Assembly: GCA_002067755.1 (NCBI GenBank)
Contig: MVQH01000021.1
Span: forward strand, 1-40,218
Direction: 5' to 3'
DNA length: 40,218 bases
Source of the DNA: Methanosaeta sp. PtaB.Bin018
GTDB taxonomy: Archaea; Halobacteriota; Methanosarcinia; Methanotrichales; Methanotrichaceae
Part shown: positions 7,600 through 15,248 of the stretch, piece by piece
Position numbering within the stretch: the first letter of the stretch is position 1
Layout: the number at the start of each line of letters is the position of its first letter
The notes under the pieces: model-generated
What the model saw: only the letters and a program-made list of their open reading frames with translations
Told to the model about the DNA's origin: nothing
Database searches by the model: none
Position numbers and translations under genes: made by a program

Positions 7600-7933
7600 T
7601 CTTTGGCAGAATCCGGATGTTGGAGATCCCACCCTCAGCGATGTGCCTCTCAAGCCGCTTCACCATTGCCAAGGAGGGCTCCACAGCCGTAACCTGCCTT
7701 GCCCTCCGGGCCAAAGGCAGGGCCAGGGTCCCCGGTCCCGCGCCGATATCCAGGACCGACCGGGCGGGATCGATCTCCAGGGCTGCGGCCCTTCTCTCGC
7801 CATCTTGCCTTGCTATCTCAGACCGATCATACCGCTCTGCGGCCTCCTCCGTCTCGTAGCCGTTCTCCGGCCATCCCGGGAGGCGAGCAGGGTGAGCTTC
7901 CAGACGGAGTTCCAGTCGATCACCGAAATGCAT
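7600..7933 (-). pseudogene. Methyltransferase N-terminal fragment with intact motif I
   Basis: This is the only copy that keeps the full SAM-binding loop, VLDIGAGPGTLALPL, with the upstream EEAAERYDRSEIARQDGERR block. It is broken twice. Near the start, the WNSVWKL codons seen in the other copies lie in a different frame from the rest (a net frameshift around the LASR codons). It ends abruptly after NIRILP at about 7600, where binding-protein-2 promoter DNA begins. It starts one base before the end of the PIN toxin at 7934. Confidence 0.7.
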
Positions 7934-8374
7934 CTATCTGTCCTCATAGTCCTCACTTCCTTCAAGAAGCCTCTTGATTGCTTTGGTATTGCTCCAAACC
8001 TCGATGATCCCGGCCTCTTTTATCTTGTTGAAATGGGCATCATTGGTGATGAGAACCGCATCGGCATAAAGGCAGGTCGCAGCATGAACAATATCCGACA
8101 GCTCGCTCTCTGGGAAGAATACTGCGCAAGTATCTATTTCCTCCTGAGATGGATTCGCATGAACCAATGCTTTCTTCAGGTAATTCAGAAGCTCATGCGT
8201 GCTCAATGCCGTTGCATATTTCTCATACTCAAAGATCAGAAGTTCATTGGCAAAAAGCTCAGCCGGGCTATCCAAAAGGTGATAGACAAGTTCCGTGCTC
8301 TTGGTCCATCCGCGCTTGACTGCTGCAATGAAGACGGTGTTATCTATGAGATACCTTGAACCTCTGACGGGCAA
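7934..8374 (-). CDS. PIN-domain toxin paired with AbrB-type antitoxin
   Basis: A PIN-domain ribonuclease of about 146 residues. Acidic residues fall in YLIDNTVF, LLIFEYEKY, ELSDIVHAATCLYADA and LITNDAHF, covering the metal-binding set of the family. The start is uncertain: a TTG at 8374 (followed by PVRGSRYLID) fits the usual N-terminus and lies behind GGAGGAG, while the frame is open to 8416. Either choice overlaps the antitoxin gene, as expected for a coupled pair. Its stop meets the start of a methyltransferase fragment with no gap, consistent with insertion or recombination at that exact point. Confidence 0.78.
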   Translation of the reverse strand: MPVRGSRYLIDNTVFIAAVKRGWTKSTELVYHLLDSPAELFANELLIFEYEKYATALSTHELLNYLKKALVHANPSQEEIDTCAVFFPESELSDIVHAATCLYADAVLITNDAHFNKIKEAGIIEVWSNTKAIKRLLEGSEDYEDR

Positions 8375-8615
8375 GTTGGTTGCTCTCCTCCTCAATCTCC
8401 CTTTCAAGCTGATCAAGATCGATGGACTTGGCTTTCTCTATCGCATCCTCCAGCAGAGCTCTCAGGTTGATCTTCTTGAGGATAATCGTATCCTCTCCAA
8501 TCTCCTCTGCTACGAATTCATCCCCCTCTTCTAGCTTCATCCTGTGACGGAGATTGCTTGGAAGCTGCAGTCTTCCCCTATCATCTACTTTTGCGAGCGG
8601 CATATCATTACCCAT
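8340..8615 (-). CDS. AbrB/MazE-type antitoxin
   Basis: A 91-residue protein whose first 45 residues are a SpoVT-AbrB swapped-hairpin DNA-binding domain: AKVDDRGRLQLPSNLRHRM, EGDEFVAEEIGEDTIILKK. The charged helical tail (LEDAIEKAKSIDLDQLEREIEEESN) would neutralise the PIN toxin encoded downstream, with which it overlaps. The ATG at 8603 is an alternative start; neither has a clear Shine-Dalgarno site. It probably autoregulates. Confidence 0.78.
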   Translation of the reverse strand: MGNDMPLAKVDDRGRLQLPSNLRHRMKLEEGDEFVAEEIGEDTIILKKINLRALLEDAIEKAKSIDLDQLEREIEEESNQLARQRFKVSHR

Positions 8616-8664
8616 TTAACCCATTTATGCCATAAATAAATATGCCTTCGATATGCCTTCGATC

Positions 8665-8864
8665 GTGCAAAGTTCCAGTGGTCAATCGCCAGGGCAGCGG
8701 CCCTTCTCTCGCCGTTCTGCCTGAGGGCCTCAAGGCCTATCGTACCGCTCCGCTGCTTCATCCCTATCGTAGCCGTTTTCCGGGCCGCCTTGGCAGGAGG
8801 CGAGGAGGGTGAGCTTCCAGACGGAGTTCCAGTCGATGATTCTGTTCTCAATACTTGCGACCAT
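8665..8864 (-). pseudogene. Methyltransferase start fragment behind binding protein 3
   Basis: The ATG at 8864 directly follows the TAA of the binding-protein gene (TAAATG), so the two were translationally coupled. The frame reads IIDWNSVWKLTLLAS, then ENGYDRDEAAERYDR, and hits a stop; homology continues in another frame with QNGERRAAALAID to about 8665 and is then lost. Because the start and the EEAAERYD block share one frame here, this copy shows what the intact N-terminus looked like. Confidence 0.7.
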
Positions 8865-10043
8865 TTAGCTTGCCGCTGGATACGCCCAAATCCCTTTGTA
8901 AGGCACTCCAAGCCACTTCTCGAAGTATTCTTTATGAATAGCCTCTGGGTCCAGATCCTTGAAACGCTCTGGATAGAGCATCTTGGCCAGGTAGTTGGCG
9001 CCGATGAAGTTCCTAGTGCCTTCCGCAAGCGTCTCGTCGATAATGAAGAGCAGTCCGTTATTGACGGCATCTGTTCCTTTGAAGCCAGACCTTAAGGCAG
9101 CCTCGGCGAGGAAGGCCTCGGCGTTTTCGGTCTCGTTCATCGTGTAGCCCGTAAGCTGGGTGGGCATATAAGTGGCAGAAGAGGAGAATACTATAGCCTG
9201 GGGATTCTGCTGGAACACCCACTCAGAATCAACCTCTGGTAGGTCCATCTTTAGATCCTTTGCGAGGTTTGTCCCGCCTGCCAGTGTTACGAGTACATCC
9301 TTGCCAGTCCCCTCGCCACCAGTATGCCAGGGCCAATCAGACCATTCTATGTAGACTCTTTTTTTCTCTTTAGGCTCCAGATTGTCCACACGTTCCTTGA
9401 GCCGATTAAGTATCTCCTCTTTCCATTTCAGGAAGTCTTCCTGCCTGGCCTGGCTTCCTGTGATATCGGACAATGCCTGCAGCTCTCTTTCAAATTTGCC
9501 AGGCATAGTGAACCTGAGGGCAACTACTGTTATGTTCTTCCCCTCAAGTTGTGATTCCAAATCGGATACATAGCGAGGATAGCAAATCACAACATCAGGA
9601 TTCTGCTCGATGATCTTCTCGTAGTCGAACTCGCTGAAGGTCCCTACCACAGGCAGCATATCCAGATCATTAAACCACGGTGCTATCTGGGCAGCATTTG
9701 AGATGGCCCCTACCACCTTGTCTTCCTCCCCCAGGATAACCATAGGTTCGTATGCATATCCGCAGAGATTCACAATCCTCTCTGCTGGTTGATAAAAGGT
9801 CACCGTCCGGTTCGCCGAATCGGTAATGCTGATCGGATACTTCTCGTGAATATGCCGGATCTCCTGCAGCTCATCCGCAGAGAGCTTCCCTTCCTGTGCG
9901 AGCTTCTCCGCCGCAGCCAGCTCTTCGGCGGATACTATCTTATCTCCATTGCTATCTCCGGGAACCACTATCCCTTGGGCAAACGCTGATACGATCATCA
10001 GCGCCATGCATGCTATTATCAGAGCCAAAATGCCCTTACTCAT
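8865..10043 (-). CDS. EF-hand-bearing ABC periplasmic binding protein, paralogue 3
   Basis: A 392-residue exported Peripla_BP_2-type protein with the same plan as paralogue 1: signal peptide (MSKGILALIIACMALM), an EF-hand segment (DSNGDKIVSAEE) followed by EGKLSADELQEI, then the binding domain from SITDSANRTVTFYQP to the EYFEKWLGVPYKGIW tail. The EF-hand segment is nearly identical to that of paralogue 1, which points to recent duplication or conversion, while the binding domains have diverged. The ATG at 10043 is chosen because AGGAGG lies seven bases upstream; the ATG at 10049 overlaps that site too closely. Where paralogue 1 has extra cysteines, this protein reads TRNFIGANYLAKML. A calcium-stabilised, S-layer-side location is plausible but inferred. 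Confidence 0.88.
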   Translation of the reverse strand: MSKGILALIIACMALMIVSAFAQGIVVPGDSNGDKIVSAEELAAAEKLAQEGKLSADELQEIRHIHEKYPISITDSANRTVTFYQPAERIVNLCGYAYEPMVILGEEDKVVGAISNAAQIAPWFNDLDMLPVVGTFSEFDYEKIIEQNPDVVICYPRYVSDLESQLEGKNITVVALRFTMPGKFERELQALSDITGSQARQEDFLKWKEEILNRLKERVDNLEPKEKKRVYIEWSDWPWHTGGEGTGKDVLVTLAGGTNLAKDLKMDLPEVDSEWVFQQNPQAIVFSSSATYMPTQLTGYTMNETENAEAFLAEAALRSGFKGTDAVNNGLLFIIDETLAEGTRNFIGANYLAKMLYPERFKDLDPEAIHKEYFEKWLGVPYKGIWAYPAAS

Positions 10044-10103
10044 CTTCATTCCTCCTACTGCCTCGCGTCCGAAGCTGATATTTTGGCCCTTATGCAGTAT
10101 CAT

Positions 10104-10128
10104 GATATAAATATTACTAATTAATAAT
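10104..10128 (-). promoter_or_regulatory. Promoter box of binding-protein paralogue 3
   Basis: On the plus strand the block reads GATATAAATATTACTAATT followed by AATAAT. The TATA core is identical to that of the other two paralogues. The adjacent part forms a near-perfect palindrome, ATTA-C-TAATTA-A-TAAT, strengthening the case for a protein-binding operator overlapping the BRE. The leader to the ATG at 10043 would be about 35-40 bases. Confidence 0.65.
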
Positions 10129-10271
10129 AATCCAAGAAAAAAAATCTTGCATGGTGATCAAAAAATATTAGCAGGCGGAGACCTAGCTTGCTGACAAGGT
10201 TGATCTTCATGGACGGCTGGGCCGTTTGGCCTCTGCAGCGAGCATTTTCATTTGAAAAGGTCTATTGCAGG

Positions 10272-10607
10272 CTATCTTTTCAGCACATCTTCAATGGCCG
10301 AGATTAGTGGTGGAAGGTCTTCTTGCACAGTCCTCCAGAGAATCTCCAGGTTGATATCGAAATAGGCGTGGACCAGACGGTTTCGCATGGCGATGATATC
10401 CTCCCATGGAATCGCAGATGTCTGTCGCCTGGTGGTTTCCGATACCTGGTTGGCCGCCTCGCCTATGATCTCAATCTCTTTCACCAGAGAAAGGGCCAGC
10501 ATCCGATTCGTGTCCAGGCTTTCACGTGCACGGCCCTTGATGAACTCTCTTGCTTCAAGTGCCGCATCAAGCATATGTCGCAGACGAACGAGGTCATCCC
10601 TGTGCAT
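10272..10607 (-). CDS. hepT: HepT-type HEPN toxin
   Basis: A 111-residue all-helical HEPN-domain RNase. The catalytic Rx4-6H signature is present as [12 protein letters not shown]; the tyrosine following the histidine is the residue that MntA-type partners AMPylate to silence the toxin in characterised pairs. The start ATG at 10607 has GAGG upstream and overlaps mntA by 14 bases. The gene appears complete, in contrast to the copy at 5266-5337 that lost 88 internal codons. Confidence 0.85.
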   Translation of the reverse strand: MHRDDLVRLRHMLDAALEAREFIKGRARESLDTNRMLALSLVKEIEIIGEAANQVSETTRRQTSAIPWEDIIAMRNRLVHAYFDINLEILWRTVQEDLPPLISAIEDVLKR

Positions 10608-10896
10608 ACTGAACCTCTGCCTCTCTCAGCACGTCGTCACGGAAATAGCGGCTCAGATCCTCAGCTGTCCGCAGATCAATCCTGCGACCTTCGAAGATTG
10701 TGGACAGCTCCCTCTCCATCCGAGCAATGCCAAAAAGTCCAGGCGAATGACCGGGCTCGAAATCCGCCAGCACATCGATGTCGCTATCTGGCGAAAAATC
10801 CTCCCGCAACACTGACCCGAAAAGAGCAAGTCGCCTGATATGATGTCTTCGGCAAAAGGCTGCAATCTTTTCCTTATCGACGGATATGCGCACCAC
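10594..10896 (-). CDS. mntA: MntA-type nucleotidyltransferase antitoxin
   Basis: A 100-residue minimal nucleotidyltransferase with the GSx10DxD signature intact: [18 protein letters not shown]. In known MntA-HepT pairs this enzyme transfers AMP to a tyrosine in the toxin's HEPN motif and blocks it. The start is a GTG at 10896, matching the ATG of the decayed copy at 5625. It is the first gene of a two-gene operon with hepT. The upstream hairpin at 10963-10982 may belong to its control region. Confidence 0.85.
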   Translation of the reverse strand: MVRISVDKEKIAAFCRRHHIRRLALFGSVLREDFSPDSDIDVLADFEPGHSPGLFGIARMERELSTIFEGRRIDLRTAEDLSRYFRDDVLREAEVQYAQG

Positions 10897-10962
10897 TTAT
10901 TCCACTTCCGGCAACTTTAAGCTATCGAATCCTCCAATCCCTTCGATCCCCGATAGAAAATA

Positions 10963-10982
10963 AAATGGCAGAAAGGCCATTT
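10963..10982. other. Small hairpin upstream of mntA
   Basis: AAATGGC and GCCATTT form a 7-bp stem around a 6-base loop. It lies 67 bases before the mntA start in otherwise empty DNA. It could be an autoregulatory operator or the end of an earlier element; nothing else supports either. Confidence 0.3.
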
Positions 10983-11117
10983 ATGCGGTGGGACTTAATC
11001 GGCAGCTCCAGCCTGAAACAGCCCTTTATTCCTAGCCAATTGTTCACTGCTGTATTAGCATACCCATGAGAAGTTAAAAGTTTCTTTCTGAAATAGCTCG
11101 ATCACCAGCGGGCAGGG

Positions 11118-11326
11118 GCATATCTAGAAATGAGGGCGAGTGAGAGGCGAAGATCAGGTCGCGATCGCCCACCTCATCGTCCGAGAGCTCCTCCCATCTA
11201 TCTGGCAGAATCCGGATGTTGGAGAGCCCTTCTTCTGCAATATGATTCCGCAGTCGCTTCATCATCGCCAAAGAGGGCTCAACAGCCGTAATCTGCCTGG
11301 CCCCCCGGGCCAAGGACAGGGCCAGG
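11118..11326 (-). pseudogene. Central methyltransferase fragment
   Basis: Reads LALSLARGARQITAVEPSLAM and NIRILPDRWEELSDDEVGDRD..SPSFLDM, i.e. from just after motif I to the SFLDM helix. Both ends are abrupt: at 11326 the sequence switches to an IS1634-like piece, and at about 11118 to unrelated DNA. It is more diverged from the other copies than they are from each other, so it may be the oldest loss. Confidence 0.68.
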
Positions 11327-11467
11327 ATTTCGCGGCTGTCTCTTGGTAATCTCAGCTGTAATCTTCTCTCCGTCCGGCAAGACCATAATCTTGATCTTTT
11401 CAAGTTCAGTGAGTAATCCTTCGACCGCATATCGTTTATTCAGCTCGGCATCAATGGAGTGAACCCC
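11327..11467 (-). mobile_element. IS1634-like transposase C-terminal fragment
   Basis: Minus-strand codons give RYAVEGLLTELEKIKIMVL followed by PDGEKITAEITKRQ, which resembles the extreme C-terminus of IS1634/IS4-superfamily transposases of methanogens. Only about 45 codons remain, sandwiched between the methyltransferase fragment and an IS3-like end. The open frame through all three is accidental. Confidence 0.45.
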
Positions 11468-11472
11468 TCCGA

Positions 11473-11755
11473 GTGGACAGAAAGTTAAGCAATGCCGACT
11501 CATGGAGGGAAGTGCATGAAGAAGACCAGGCGGCGTTACGACCGGGACTTCAAGATATCAGTATTAGCCGAACTTGAGGCAGGCAAGCCCCTCGCTCAGA
11601 TCGCCCGCGAATATGGCATCCATCCGAGCCTTCCTTGTCGATGGAAGGCAGAGCTGGCCGAAAATCCCGAAAAAGCATTCAGGGGCAACGGAAACAAGTA
11701 CAAAGGTCAGGCGAAGATTGCAGAATTTGAGAGACTTCTGGGCGAACTTCGATTA
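11473..11755 (+). mobile_element. IS3-family remnant with orfA
   Basis: The left end GTGGACAGAAAGTTAAG is followed by an ATG at 11516 behind GGAGGG. The product begins MKKTRRRYDRDFKISVLAEL, then EYGIHPSLPCRWKAELAENP, the helix-turn-helix of IS3 OrfA (HTH_Tnp_1). After AKIAEFERLLGELRL the family sequence stops, so the leucine-zipper end of OrfA, all of OrfB (the DDE catalytic part) and the right terminal repeat are missing. It is an immobile remnant. Confidence 0.72.
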
Positions 11756-11787
11756 TTCATCCGGCACGCCGAGGAGCCGCTTAAATT

Positions 11788-11964
11788 TCAGGCTCCTCGT
11801 TGGCGGCAGTATTCATCTAGGATCACTGCTTCTTTCTTACGTTTCCTGGCGCTCTCCCAGAGAGGATCGGAGCACTCCGACTCCTCACCTTCATCCAGAC
11901 CTGCGATCTCCTCCTCTGTGAAGGGCTCGCTCTTGGGCAGCAGTAATTCGCTTTTCATTTCCAT
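11788..11964 (-). CDS. Small acidic protein, putative RelE partner antitoxin
   Basis: A 58-codon frame starting ATG at 11964 (or 11958, six bases after AGAGG) encodes MKSELLLPKSEPFTEEEIAG, an acidic stretch and a basic end (SARKRKKEAVILDEYCRQRG). It lies 32 bases downstream of the relE-like frame on the same strand. Size, charge pattern and position fit an antitoxin in a toxin-first pair, but I recognise no family, so the role is inferred from context. A TATA-like CATAAATAG stands about 25 bases upstream. Confidence 0.5.
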   Translation of the reverse strand: MEMKSELLLPKSEPFTEEEIAGLDEGEESECSDPLWESARKRKKEAVILDEYCRQRGA

Positions 11965-11996
11965 CCTCTATTTGGATGCTGCAACTATTTATGGTC

Positions 11997-12291
11997 TCAC
12001 CTATAATCTGAGTCGCCCTTCCTTTTAAAGATCCGCTCTACGTAGATCGTATTCTCATCCTCAAAGATCAGATACTCAATTCGCACTCCGCCCAACTTTA
12101 GCCTGTATGCTGGCGGCTCCTCTCTCCCTCTTATCTTTAATATGTCAACCACTGGGCGCTGCCTGAGCAGATCTCTCTGGATCTCTTGCATCGCCCCCAT
12201 GGTTTTCTTCGCAGTCCGCGTTTCTAATTTGTCAAGGGCTTTACTGGCACCTCTGCTGAGAACCAGGGCGAAAGACCCCCTCCAACTTCAT
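11997..12291 (-). pseudogene. relE: RelE/ParE-type toxin with a single-base frameshift
   Basis: The C-terminal two thirds read clearly as RelE superfamily: AYRLKLGGVRIEYLIFEDEN and TIYVERIFKRKGD. Upstream, codons for FALVLSRGASKALDKLE match the usual first helix but lie in a frame with no start. An ATG at 12291 (MKLEGVF) would supply the start if one T in the TTT near 12270-12274 were removed. The interval is 295 bases, one more than a whole number of codons for a 97-residue toxin. This is either a genuine inactivating insertion or a sequencing error. An internal ATG start at 12200 would lack the N-terminal helix. Confidence 0.65.
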
Positions 12292-12346
12292 CGTTTTCCG
12301 CTCACATCATCGAGGAATTACCTTACCTCGAATCCAGAACTGCAGT

Positions 12347-15190
12347 TCACTCAATCCATATCGCCGGCCTCCCAGGCTCTGCCTGGTGGCTCTTGCCCTT
12401 CGCACCGGGCTCATCAGCCGAATGCACTTCGACCGGCACCCCCAGCACAGTCTGCAGATACTCCTTCTCCCGGACCAGCGTCTGGAGCTCATCCAGCCCC
12501 AGCGCCTCAGCAGAGAGCGAGTGCGCTGCCTTGGCAAGTTTCTGTGCATACTTTGGCACATCCTTCTTGTGCGCTGCGACTGCAGGCAAAGCCATTGCCC
12601 CCTTCATGAGAGCACCCATGTCCAGCTTACCGCCCTTTGCCAAAGCCAGCGCCATCTCCAGCACTGCCCGCTTCCATGCAGGCGTGGTGTAGAGGGTGAT
12701 CTTCTTGGGCTGGGCCTTCGTGACCTTCACGATCTCCTCCACGTCCTTGAGCGTCTCCTCCAGAAGCTTCTCCGCCCTCTCGGCCTCCTCGTCGATCAGG
12801 GCCGCGTCAGCGGCGGGCCACTCTGCCAGTGAGACATAGCCCTCGCCCATCTCCGCCCACAGCTCCTCGCATACATGTGGGGTGAACGGAGCCATCAGGC
12901 GCACCCAGGCAGACAGAACTTTTCGGAGCTGATTCTTTCCTCCCCGGCGCTGGTACCAGCGCAGGTCGTTGTACAGCAGGTAAAATGCGCTCTGAAGGGC
13001 TCTGCGGGTCTGGATGTTCTCCATCGCCGCCGTCGCCTCCTGGATGCGCCGCTGCAGCCGCGAGAGCATCCAGCGGTCGATGAGCGAGAGCGGTGCGGAC
13101 TCGTCTATGCTGCTGTCTGCCAAAATCTCACGAGCTAAATTGTAGAACCTCTCAAGCTGCCCGCGGGTCGAGACCACTCCGTCGTTTCGCCAGTCAACAT
13201 CCTGGGTGTACTCGGCATTGCCAAGGATGTAGAGCCTGGTCACATCAGCGCCGTTCTCTGCCACTGCCTGCCGGAGCGTGAGCAGCGGCCCCTTGGACTT
13301 GGACATCTTCTGCCCCTCCAGGGAGACGAAGCCGTTGACGGCAATGGCCTTGGGCCAGAGAGATTCGGGAAAGATGGCCACGTGATGGTAGAGGAAGAAG
13401 AGCAGGTGGTTGGCCACAAGGTCCTTTCCCGACGTTCGCAGGTCCACTGGATACCAGTAGGCGAAGTCGTCGTGGATCTGCTGCACTGTCTCCTGCGGGA
13501 TTCCCGTCAGGCTCGCCACATCCTCCGCTCGTCCGTTGTTCATGAAGATGTACTCGAAGAACTCAGGCGGCAGATCGTCGATCTTCATCCCTGCGTTAAC
13601 ATACTTTGCCAGGATGTAGTAGGCCATGTAGATCGTGCTGTCGCCCAGGGATTCGATGAGCCACTCCTTGTCCCAGGGCAGGTGCGTGCCTAGGCCCTTT
13701 CGACGTGCACAGGCCTTGTCCTTCAGCCAGTCCACCTTATTCTCGAACTCAACACGAAACTCCTCTGGGATGATCTCCATCTTGGAGAGGCACTTCAACA
13801 CCCGGGCCTTCCACTCAGGGTCCGAGTACTCCAGGAACCACTGGTCCCGCACCATCATGATCACGCAGCGTGTGCCGCATCGGCAGATGACAGGCGTCTC
13901 TGAAAATTCATAGAAGATCTCGGCAATGCCCTGCTCGATAAGATCGGCGAGCAGCACGTCCTTGATCTTGCTGACAGCGATGCCTGCATAGCGGCCTGTG
14001 TTGGCCTTCAGGACGCCGTTATGAAACTCCCGACGGTAGACCATCTTGGTTGCTTCCTCTGCCTTTGGATCATTTTGATCTTTGACCTTGAGCTCTTCTA
14101 CGGCCTCGACAGCTGGAAGCTCGCCGTAGCCGGGAGACTCAATCAGGGATATGAACTTGATGGCTCGCAGGTCCGCAGTGATGCCGAACTCGCTCAAGTC
14201 TTTATCGTAAAGATCCTTGAGCGCCAGAAAATCGTAGGGAGCGTGTGCCGGAACTGACATGACGATGCCAGAACCATTGTCCGGGTCCACGAAGTCTGCA
14301 GGCAGGATGAGGACCTCGGTGCCAGTGAGCGGATTGGTGACAGTCCTCCCGATCAGCTCCGCTCCCGAGATCTCAGAGACAAAGGATACACTTCGGTCAG
14401 TGAATGTCAGTTTCTCACAAGCCTCGCGCGAGACGATCCAGGTCTCATCATTCACCCTCGCCACGACGTAGTTGACAGTGGGATTCAGCCACAGGTTCGT
14501 CACACCGAAGAGCGTCTCGGGGCGCAATGTTGCGCAGGGCAGAACCTTGTCTCCCATCTTGAACTTGATGAGTGCAAAGTCCATGATGGTTGCATCCTCC
14601 CCCTTGAGAATGTCATGGTCCTCGACAGGGTTCTTGTCGTGAGGGCACCAGCGCACAGGATGGCTCCCCTTCACAACGTAATTCAGTCGCCGCAGGATTC
14701 CATACTGCCACTCGATGAACTTGCTATACGCCGGATCGGTGGTGGTGAACTCGCGCCTCCAGTCGATGGAGAAGCCAATGGACTGCATTGCCAGCTTCGC
14801 CGAACGTCGGAAGTAGAGAACTATCTTCTCGGGAGTATTGAGGCTCGAGAGCTCCTCCTCTGGAATGCCATGCAGCTTGGTATAAACATTCCAGATCAGA
14901 GGATCTTTGTTGGCTATGAGCTCTGAGAGGCCCACGATAGGCGTCCCTGTGGCGTGAAATGCCATTGGAAAGAGGACGTTATAGCCCCGCATGCGCTTGA
15001 AGCGGGCCACTGCATCGCCTATGGTGAAAGTTCGTGTATGGCCTGCATGTAGATTTCCGTTTAGATAAGGATAAGGTATCGTTAAAAAGAACTTCCTTCT
15101 GGAGTCAGGCTCAGGCTGGAAGACCGCATTATCCTCCCAGATCTTCTGCCATTTAGCCTCAATCTCCTTGGCAGAGTAACTTTCAAGCAA
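12347..15190 (-). CDS. leuS: Leucyl-tRNA synthetase
   Basis: A 947-residue archaeal/eukaryotic-type class Ia synthetase that charges tRNA-Leu. The HIGH motif is NLHAGHTRTF near residue 48, the KMSKS motif is EGQKMSKSKGPLLTL, and between them lies the CP1 editing domain (with TLRPETLFGVTNLW). The C-terminal anticodon-binding part includes APFTPHVCEELW, and the tail ends in a low-complexity, methanogen-style extension. The start is taken as the TTG at 15190, because GGAGGAG stands six bases before it; an upstream TTG at 15229 has no such site. It lies 58 bases after dapL on the same strand and is probably cotranscribed with it. Confidence 0.96.
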   Translation of the reverse strand: MLESYSAKEIEAKWQKIWEDNAVFQPEPDSRRKFFLTIPYPYLNGNLHAGHTRTFTIGDAVARFKRMRGYNVLFPMAFHATGTPIVGLSELIANKDPLIWNVYTKLHGIPEEELSSLNTPEKIVLYFRRSAKLAMQSIGFSIDWRREFTTTDPAYSKFIEWQYGILRRLNYVVKGSHPVRWCPHDKNPVEDHDILKGEDATIMDFALIKFKMGDKVLPCATLRPETLFGVTNLWLNPTVNYVVARVNDETWIVSREACEKLTFTDRSVSFVSEISGAELIGRTVTNPLTGTEVLILPADFVDPDNGSGIVMSVPAHAPYDFLALKDLYDKDLSEFGITADLRAIKFISLIESPGYGELPAVEAVEELKVKDQNDPKAEEATKMVYRREFHNGVLKANTGRYAGIAVSKIKDVLLADLIEQGIAEIFYEFSETPVICRCGTRCVIMMVRDQWFLEYSDPEWKARVLKCLSKMEIIPEEFRVEFENKVDWLKDKACARRKGLGTHLPWDKEWLIESLGDSTIYMAYYILAKYVNAGMKIDDLPPEFFEYIFMNNGRAEDVASLTGIPQETVQQIHDDFAYWYPVDLRTSGKDLVANHLLFFLYHHVAIFPESLWPKAIAVNGFVSLEGQKMSKSKGPLLTLRQAVAENGADVTRLYILGNAEYTQDVDWRNDGVVSTRGQLERFYNLAREILADSSIDESAPLSLIDRWMLSRLQRRIQEATAAMENIQTRRALQSAFYLLYNDLRWYQRRGGKNQLRKVLSAWVRLMAPFTPHVCEELWAEMGEGYVSLAEWPAADAALIDEEAERAEKLLEETLKDVEEIVKVTKAQPKKITLYTTPAWKRAVLEMALALAKGGKLDMGALMKGAMALPAVAAHKKDVPKYAQKLAKAAHSLSAEALGLDELQTLVREKEYLQTVLGVPVEVHSADEPGAKGKSHQAEPGRPAIWIE

Positions 15191-15248
15191 ATTAATCTCC
15201 TCCAAAATTTTGCGAACTGCAAAAACCAAAACTGCGCTCTTGCAGTCT

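Noticed and set aside
11279-11503. 74-codon minus-strand frame as one gene
   Set aside because: It is a chance fusion across an IS3-like end, an IS1634-like tail and a methyltransferase fragment.
12142-14926. Numerous plus-strand open frames opposite leuS
   Set aside because: GC-rich antisense shadows with no ribosome sites or recognisable domains.
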